DNA from: Rhizobium sp. CF080
GTDB lineage: Bacteria > Pseudomonadota > Alphaproteobacteria > Rhizobiales > Rhizobiaceae
Length of the DNA stretch: 64,000 nt
NCBI RefSeq assembly: GCF_000282095.2
Contig: NZ_AKKC02000011.1
Span: forward strand, 124,001-188,000
Direction of reading: 5' to 3'
Made by a program: the position numbers and the translations under genes. The notes under the pieces were generated by a model. The model was not told where the DNA came from and did not search any database. It was given only the letters and a program-made list of their open reading frames with translations. Positions 59,561 through 64,000 of this stretch are shown here, in pieces; positions within the stretch are counted from its first letter, which is position 1, and every line of letters starts with the position of its first letter.

Positions 59561-61498
59561 TTACGGCAGGCCGGCGAGCCTGAGGCCGTGAATGAGAAGT
59601 TCGGCATGCGCCGGGTCGCGATCGGGCACGAAATAGCGGATATCCTCGCTGCGGAAGTCCGGGAAATTCTCCCTGACGATCGCCGCATATTTGCGCGCGG
59701 CGGGTATATCGTCCGCCATGGCGTGGCTGGCGGCAAGCAGCCGTGCCGTGGCGTGCTTGGTGCGGACCGGGTCGATCGTATCGATCGCTTTCGAATATTC
59801 CTGGCGGACGTAATAGGTGGAGCCTAGGATCCAGTAGTAATAATCCGGTGGCAGCGGGTTCAGCTTGAAGGCGGCAAGCCCGAGATCGAGCGCCTTGTCC
59901 AGATCACCGGCATGCGAGAGCGCGTCCGAATAATCCACCAGCACATCCGCATCGCTCGGGTTGAGATTCTGGGCCTCCTGAAAGAGATCCAGGCTTTCGT
60001 CGAAACGCCGCCGGTAGAGGGAGATGAAGCCAAGCTCCCGGAAGGCACGGCCGCTGCCGGGATCGAGATCGCGGGATGCGCGGGCGGATTGGTTGGCCAC
60101 GTCCAGCAGTTCATGATCCTTCATGCCGCGCACCAGCCATTCCATGCCAAGCGAGCGTGAAATCCCCGCATGCGCCGGCGAGAAGCTGTCACAACGCTTG
60201 ACCGCCGATTTGAACCATTTGCGCGCCTGGCGCAGATGCTGCAGGTCCGTGCCGGACAGATAGCGCTTTCCTTCGAGATAGAGGCGGTAGGCGGACGGAT
60301 CGACATCATCGAGCGACTTGGCAATTTCGTGCCGTTCGATGACATCGGTCAGTGACGCCGAAATGCGTCGCGCCAGCTGGCCGAAGGACGCGCTCATGTG
60401 CTGGACGTCAAGCGGCAGGTTGATGGCCCAGAGCACTTCGCCCGTACCCACCCGCGTCAGCCGGCAGGTCGCAAAAATCTCGTCGCCTTCACCCTGGATC
60501 GTCACGAAGACGGAATAGTCGAACTGAAGATCGCTGAGCGCCGACTGGCGCTGATGCGGGTCGGACAGCCGGTTGATGAGTTCGAAACTCGTGTGGGCGG
60601 CGATGATCTTGAAGACCCGCTGATGGCTGAGGCCGATCGTGACGTCTTCCAGCAGAGCCCTGCCGAGGCGCTGGACCAGGGCATCCTGCACGATCGTTTC
60701 GGGCGGAAGGATCACCACGCGCGGTTGCGTCGGCATGACGTCCTTCGGACGTTCCTCTGCGGGCGCGCGGTCCGAGCCTGGCCGGCTGAGGATGCCGAGC
60801 TCGTAGGCGAGCTGCACCGTTTCCGGTGTCGGCGGCGTGTCGTAGTCGGCCCGGAGCTGGTCCCGGCATCTGCCATAGGCCTGGCGAGCGGCGGCGAAAT
60901 CACCATGGCCGACGTGATACTTCATCAGCGCCCGTGTGGCGCCCTCATGAGAGGCATCCAGTTCGATCAGGCGGTTGGCGAGCAAAGGTAATGACGAGGA
61001 CTGCTGGTGAGCCGGTATCGCGAGCAGGCTTTCGATGTGGCTCGATCGCGAGTCCCCGACCTTGCGCCGCGCGTCCGAAAGCCAGTCTTCCGCGCCGCCC
61101 GTCGGAGCCTCCACGGCTTCGAGCAGTTCACCCTGAATAAGGTCCCAGTTCTCTTCCCTCAGGGGACCTGGTTCCATCAAGGCGAGGAGATCGACGTCAG
61201 GGCGACCGCAAGCGAGCCGCAACGCCTCTTCGTCGGTGACGAGGATGGCCGGGGCGTCCGGACCGACTGCCTTGGCAATGCGCGCCAAAAGCTGACGCAG
61301 ACTGTTGGCGCGCTTCTCCGGATCATGGGAAGGCCAGAGAAGCCGCCGGATTGTTTCACGGTCGACCGTCAATCTGGGCGCCATCGCAACGACGGCAAAT
61401 AGAAAATACGCCTTTTCCGGCAGCGAAATGCTGACGCCGTCCAACTGAAGCGAAGGGCGACCGAGCAACCGGATCTGTAGCATCGTATTTTCGAGCAT
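59561..61498 (-). CDS. SARP/BTAD-TolB-TPR transcriptional regulator
   Basis: About 645 residues. The N-terminal winged-helix plus BTAD module (LQIRLLGRPSLQLDGVSISL, MKYHVGHGDFAAARQAYGRC) is the SARP/AfsR type. A middle domain (VVILPPETIVQDALVQRLGR) resembles the TolB-like region of adenylate cyclase/CadC regulators. TPR repeats fill the C-terminus (SGRAFRELGFISLYRRRFDE). Starts at 61498 or 61483 are possible; no ribosome site is clear. SARP regulators often activate secondary-metabolite genes, here presumably the peptide-ycaO-tfuA genes. Confidence 0.8.
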   Translation of the reverse strand: MLENTMLQIRLLGRPSLQLDGVSISLPEKAYFLFAVVAMAPRLTVDRETIRRLLWPSHDPEKRANSLRQLLARIAKAVGPDAPAILVTDEEALRLACGRPDVDLLALMEPGPLREENWDLIQGELLEAVEAPTGGAEDWLSDARRKVGDSRSSHIESLLAIPAHQQSSSLPLLANRLIELDASHEGATRALMKYHVGHGDFAAARQAYGRCRDQLRADYDTPPTPETVQLAYELGILSRPGSDRAPAEERPKDVMPTQPRVVILPPETIVQDALVQRLGRALLEDVTIGLSHQRVFKIIAAHTSFELINRLSDPHQRQSALSDLQFDYSVFVTIQGEGDEIFATCRLTRVGTGEVLWAINLPLDVQHMSASFGQLARRISASLTDVIERHEIAKSLDDVDPSAYRLYLEGKRYLSGTDLQHLRQARKWFKSAVKRCDSFSPAHAGISRSLGMEWLVRGMKDHELLDVANQSARASRDLDPGSGRAFRELGFISLYRRRFDESLDLFQEAQNLNPSDADVLVDYSDALSHAGDLDKALDLGLAAFKLNPLPPDYYYWILGSTYYVRQEYSKAIDTIDPVRTKHATARLLAASHAMADDIPAARKYAAIVRENFPDFRSEDIRYFVPDRDPAHAELLIHGLRLAGLP

Positions 61499-61727
61499 TG
61501 TATTGTTGTTCGGAACTACGTGTTGTTGTCGAAAATATGTATCGTTATGAGGACTGTCTGTACATGCATTTTTGATACTGGTGAGGTAATAAGATACAGG
61601 TTCGACGCGCGTCGTCAAATTGGCGTTGAATTGTTTTGATCGAAGGCGCGTTTCAAGCGCTCGCCGTGGGTTGAGAGCTCCTCGGCAGATATGTTGAGGA
61701 TACCGCGTTCAGTCGGACCGGGTAAAC

Positions 61728-61880
61728 TCAAGATGACGCCGGGGTTCCAAGGAACTGGAAATACGCCCAGGCGAGAACAAGGCACACGATCACCACCGCA
61801 ACAACCGCCAACTTGCGCAGCAGCGGGTTCGGCTCTCGTGGTGGTTCCGGGCGTCGGAATTTGATGACGTTATCGTTCAT
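61728..61880 (-). CDS. Small single-pass membrane protein (50 residues)
   Basis: The translation is MNDNVIKFRRPEPPREPNPL, then LRKLAVVAVVIVCLVLAWAY and a short tail. A basic, Pro-rich cytoplasmic N-terminus precedes one membrane helix. Proteins of this pattern (xNVIKFRRP-P) are common conserved hypotheticals in Rhizobiales. The ribosome site is weak. The function is unknown. Confidence 0.7.
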   Translation of the reverse strand: MNDNVIKFRRPEPPREPNPLLRKLAVVAVVIVCLVLAWAYFQFLGTPASS

Positions 61881-62035
61881 GGATCTGCTTTTACCGCTGA
61901 ACTTCCTGAATCGCTACTGCAACGTTGCGATTGTTTTGTAGAGCTACGGGTGCGAGCAGCATCCTGAACGTGCACAACAGTACACCGATCGGCGTTCGAC
62001 AACCTCCGCCTCAGGTTCCCCGGCAACTGTCGGGG

Positions 62036-62899
62036 CTACTTCACTGCTCCGGCGGTCATGCCGTTGATGAACTGGCGGGACAGGATGATGTAGACGATGA
62101 TCACCGGGGCGGAGGAGAGCAGAAGCCCCGCAAACAGCACGCCCCAATCGGTCGTGTATTCGCCCATGAAGGTCGTCAGGCCCTGCGGCAGCGTCTTCAG
62201 TTTGTCCTTCTGGATGAAGATCAGCGGGAAGAAGAAGTCGTTCCAGATCGGCACGACGTTCTGGATGCCGGCGATCACCATGGCCGGCCGGACCAGCGGC
62301 AGCATGATCGACCACATGATCCGGGGTTCGCTGGCGCCGTCCATGCGGGCTGCGTCCTCGAGCTCGTTCGGAAGCGTGCGGATGAAGCCGGTCATGATGA
62401 ACACGGTGGTCGGCAGGCCCATTGCCACATAGATGACGATCAGCGACAGCTGCGTGTTCAAGATGCCGAGATCGCGCATCAGGATGAAGAGCGGGATGAT
62501 CGCGAGCTTCAGGGGAAGCGTCAGGCCCGCCAGGAAGAACATCAGCACGAAGCTCGCGCCCCAGAACTTGTATCGCGCGACCGCATAGGCCGCCATCGTC
62601 CCGAGCGTCAGGATCACGACGATCGACGAACCGGTGACGATCACCGAGTTCATGAGATATCGCAGGAAGTTGGTTTCGTTCCAGATCTTCGTGATGTTGG
62701 CGACGTTGGAAAAATCGGGGATGCCGAACGGCGACTGGAAGATCTGCGCATTGGTCTTGAACGCTGCAAACAGCATGATGAGGATGGGGGCGAGCATCAC
62801 CGCCGTATTCAGGATCAGGATGAGCTGGATGAGCCCGTCCTTGCCGAGTGCTGCGAGGATGCCGCGCCGGTCGTAATAGCTTTGCGAAGCAACATTCAT
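62036..62899 (-). CDS. Carbohydrate ABC permease (MalG type)
   Basis: A 287-residue permease with about six membrane helices and coupling motif LEDAARMDGASEPRIMWSIM, then LPLVRPAMVIAG, of the MalG/CUT1 class. It overlaps the MalF-type gene by 4 bases. With the next permease and the binding protein at the window edge it forms a sugar or polyol importer. The ATPase gene is not in the window. Confidence 0.9.
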   Translation of the reverse strand: MNVASQSYYDRRGILAALGKDGLIQLILILNTAVMLAPILIMLFAAFKTNAQIFQSPFGIPDFSNVANITKIWNETNFLRYLMNSVIVTGSSIVVILTLGTMAAYAVARYKFWGASFVLMFFLAGLTLPLKLAIIPLFILMRDLGILNTQLSLIVIYVAMGLPTTVFIMTGFIRTLPNELEDAARMDGASEPRIMWSIMLPLVRPAMVIAGIQNVVPIWNDFFFPLIFIQKDKLKTLPQGLTTFMGEYTTDWGVLFAGLLLSSAPVIIVYIILSRQFINGMTAGAVK

Positions 62900-63819
62900 A
62901 TCTGAATTTCCCTGGCCCGCAGCTTGAAGGTGATGATGCCGGCTACAAGAGCGATGAAGACGAAGATCAGCACGGCAAGCGCGCTGCCGGCGCCGAAATC
63001 CTGGCCCGAGCCGGACATGTTGCCGAAGGCGGTGCGGTAGAAATAGAGCCCGAGCACATCGGTCGCGCCATGGGGCGAGCCTTCAAGGCCCACCATCACG
63101 TAAGGGATCTCGAACCAGTTGAAGCTGCCGACGAAGAGCAGGGTAAAGACGACGGTGGCGCTCGGCGCCACCAGCGGCCAGACGATCTTGGTGATCTTGG
63201 TCCACTCGCTTTCGGTTTCCATCCTGACGGCGTCGAGGATTTCGCCCGGAATGCGCTGCATGCCGGCGAGGAAGACGAGCGTCGGGAAACCCACCATGTG
63301 CCATGCATTGGCAATAATCAACGACCAGAGCGCCGTGGAATCCTGTCCGAGCCATGGCTGGGCAAGTCCGCCAAGGCCCAGCCCGCGGAACGAGATGTTG
63401 ACCACGCCGAAGAGTGGATGGAGGAAGAGCTTCCAGAGAAAACCGACGATGATGGTCGACAGCACGACCGGCAGGAAGACAGAAATCCGGTGGAAGGCCG
63501 CACCCGGCAATTCGCGCCAGAGGCAGTATGCGAGCAGGAAACCGAGGCCGTTCTGCAGCACCATCAGCGCGAAGAAGACCCAGACGTTGTGAAGAAACGC
63601 GTTGACGGTCCAATCGGCATAGGGCTGCGTGAACAGCACCTTGTAGAAGTTGGCAAAGCCCACGAATTCACCGCGCGCCAAGCCGTTCCAATGGAAGAAG
63701 GCATAGGCAAAGGCCGAAATGATCGGGTAGACGACAAACAGCGCCACGAAGGCAAGCGGCGGCACGATCAGCGCCGAAATCCAGAGCCTTCGCGAAACAA
63801 GGGGCGATCCGGGCATCAC
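62896..63819 (-). CDS. Carbohydrate ABC permease (MalF type)
   Basis: A 307-residue permease with about six helices. EILDAVRMETESEWTKITKI then VWPLVAPS is the coupling loop. GLARGEFVGFANFYKVLFTQ is a typical CUT1 N-terminal periplasmic segment. It is 53 bases downstream of the binding-protein gene, across a hairpin. Confidence 0.9.
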   Translation of the reverse strand: MMPGSPLVSRRLWISALIVPPLAFVALFVVYPIISAFAYAFFHWNGLARGEFVGFANFYKVLFTQPYADWTVNAFLHNVWVFFALMVLQNGLGFLLAYCLWRELPGAAFHRISVFLPVVLSTIIVGFLWKLFLHPLFGVVNISFRGLGLGGLAQPWLGQDSTALWSLIIANAWHMVGFPTLVFLAGMQRIPGEILDAVRMETESEWTKITKIVWPLVAPSATVVFTLLFVGSFNWFEIPYVMVGLEGSPHGATDVLGLYFYRTAFGNMSGSGQDFGAGSALAVLIFVFIALVAGIITFKLRAREIQI

Positions 63820-63838
63820 TACTCTCTTGAGGTTGGAA

Positions 63839-63863
63839 GCGGGGCGATTTTAGGCCGCCCCGC
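63839..63863 (-). other. Hairpin between sugar-binding protein and permease genes
   Basis: GCGGGGCG and CGCCCCGC form a perfect 8-bp stem around a 9-base loop. Its position after a binding-protein gene and before the permeases fits an mRNA element that keeps the binding protein more abundant than the permeases. Confidence 0.55.
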
Positions 63864-63872
63864 CGCTTGAGG

Positions 63873-64000
63873 TCACTTCTTGAACGGCGCGTACCAGGCC
63901 GCAAGGCCGGTCGTCAGGTTCTTGCCGACCTCTTCCGGGGTCGCCTTGCCGCCGAGCAGCTTCTGGATCTCGCTCTGCAGCAGGACCGAACCGGACGGCT
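63873..64000 (-). CDS. Sugar ABC transporter binding protein, C-terminal end
   Basis: Only the last ~42 codons are in the window. The end reads SVLLQSEIQKLLGGKATPEE, then VGKNLTTGLAAWYAPFKK, characteristic of extracellular solute-binding protein family 1. The gene continues beyond base 64000. Confidence 0.8.
   Translation of the reverse strand, partial: PSGSVLLQSEIQKLLGGKATPEEVGKNLTTGLAAWYAPFKK

Noticed and set aside
1..64000. tRNA, rRNA, replication origin or attachment sites
   Set aside because: None was recognised; no tRNA cloverleaf or rRNA motif was seen, and no integrase flanks the accessory island.

Overview
The window looks like a piece of a GC-rich alphaproteobacterial replicon of the Rhizobium/Agrobacterium type. 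The clues are a minCDE operon, nadQ-nadABC, rhizobial ABC transporters, a DUF1127 gene followed by CCUCCUCCC hairpins ('cuckoo' RNAs), Pho boxes, and YcaO/TfuA proteins. No rRNA or tRNA genes and no CRISPR array were seen. Rhizobia often carry minCDE and nadABC on secondary replicons, so this may be a chromid or megaplasmid; that is inference.

Layout. (1) 1-3952: end of a peptide ABC transporter (two ATPases) followed by two M20 hydrolases. (2) 3959-14432: a phosphonate block on the minus strand. The regulator phnF heads phnGHIJKLM, then a terminator, then phnCDEE. Each half has its own Pho box. The PhnJ here lacks three of the four cysteines used by the known C-P lyase, and PhnI and PhnG are also divergent, although the PhnI zinc histidines are kept. 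(3) 14711-19342: orphan BrnA-like antitoxin, dps, a RidA-family gene, DUF1127 with four CCUCCUCCC stem-loops, and minCDE. (4) 19412-28296: LysR regulator, acyl-CoA-synthetase-like ligase, creatininase-family hydrolase, CocE-type hydrolase and a polyamine-type ABC importer with a fused double permease.

(5) About 28300-37330 is an accessory island with more AT-rich stretches. It holds a truncated IS3-type transposase, secreted proteins of unknown function, decayed small genes, a 5'-truncated metallopeptidase, a hybrid histidine kinase with a tandem KaiC-like ATPase, a DUF6894 protein and a haloacid dehalogenase stub. (6) 37329-43723: a TPP riboswitch ahead of a two-gene pyrimidine/thiamine-precursor transporter (no ATPase gene), then nadQ with two operator-like palindromes ahead of nadABC. 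(7) 43814-47572: M20 dipeptidase, adenine deaminase, seven-iron ferredoxin. (8) 47569-55963: a minus-strand catabolic operon (NitT/TauT-type importer, FAD oxidoreductase, CoA transferase, enoyl-CoA hydratase, LysR regulator, amidohydrolase).

(9) 56331-61498: XRE regulator, then a minus-strand locus that reads as an uncharacterised RiPP system: SARP/TPR regulator, a 51-residue candidate precursor peptide, a hairpin, a YcaO cyclodehydratase/thioamidase, TfuA, and an overlapping 82-residue protein. (10) 61728-64000: a small membrane protein and a sugar ABC importer running off the window end. The two places most worth a second look are the divergent C-P lyase (10559-13585) and the YcaO-TfuA locus (56773-61498).
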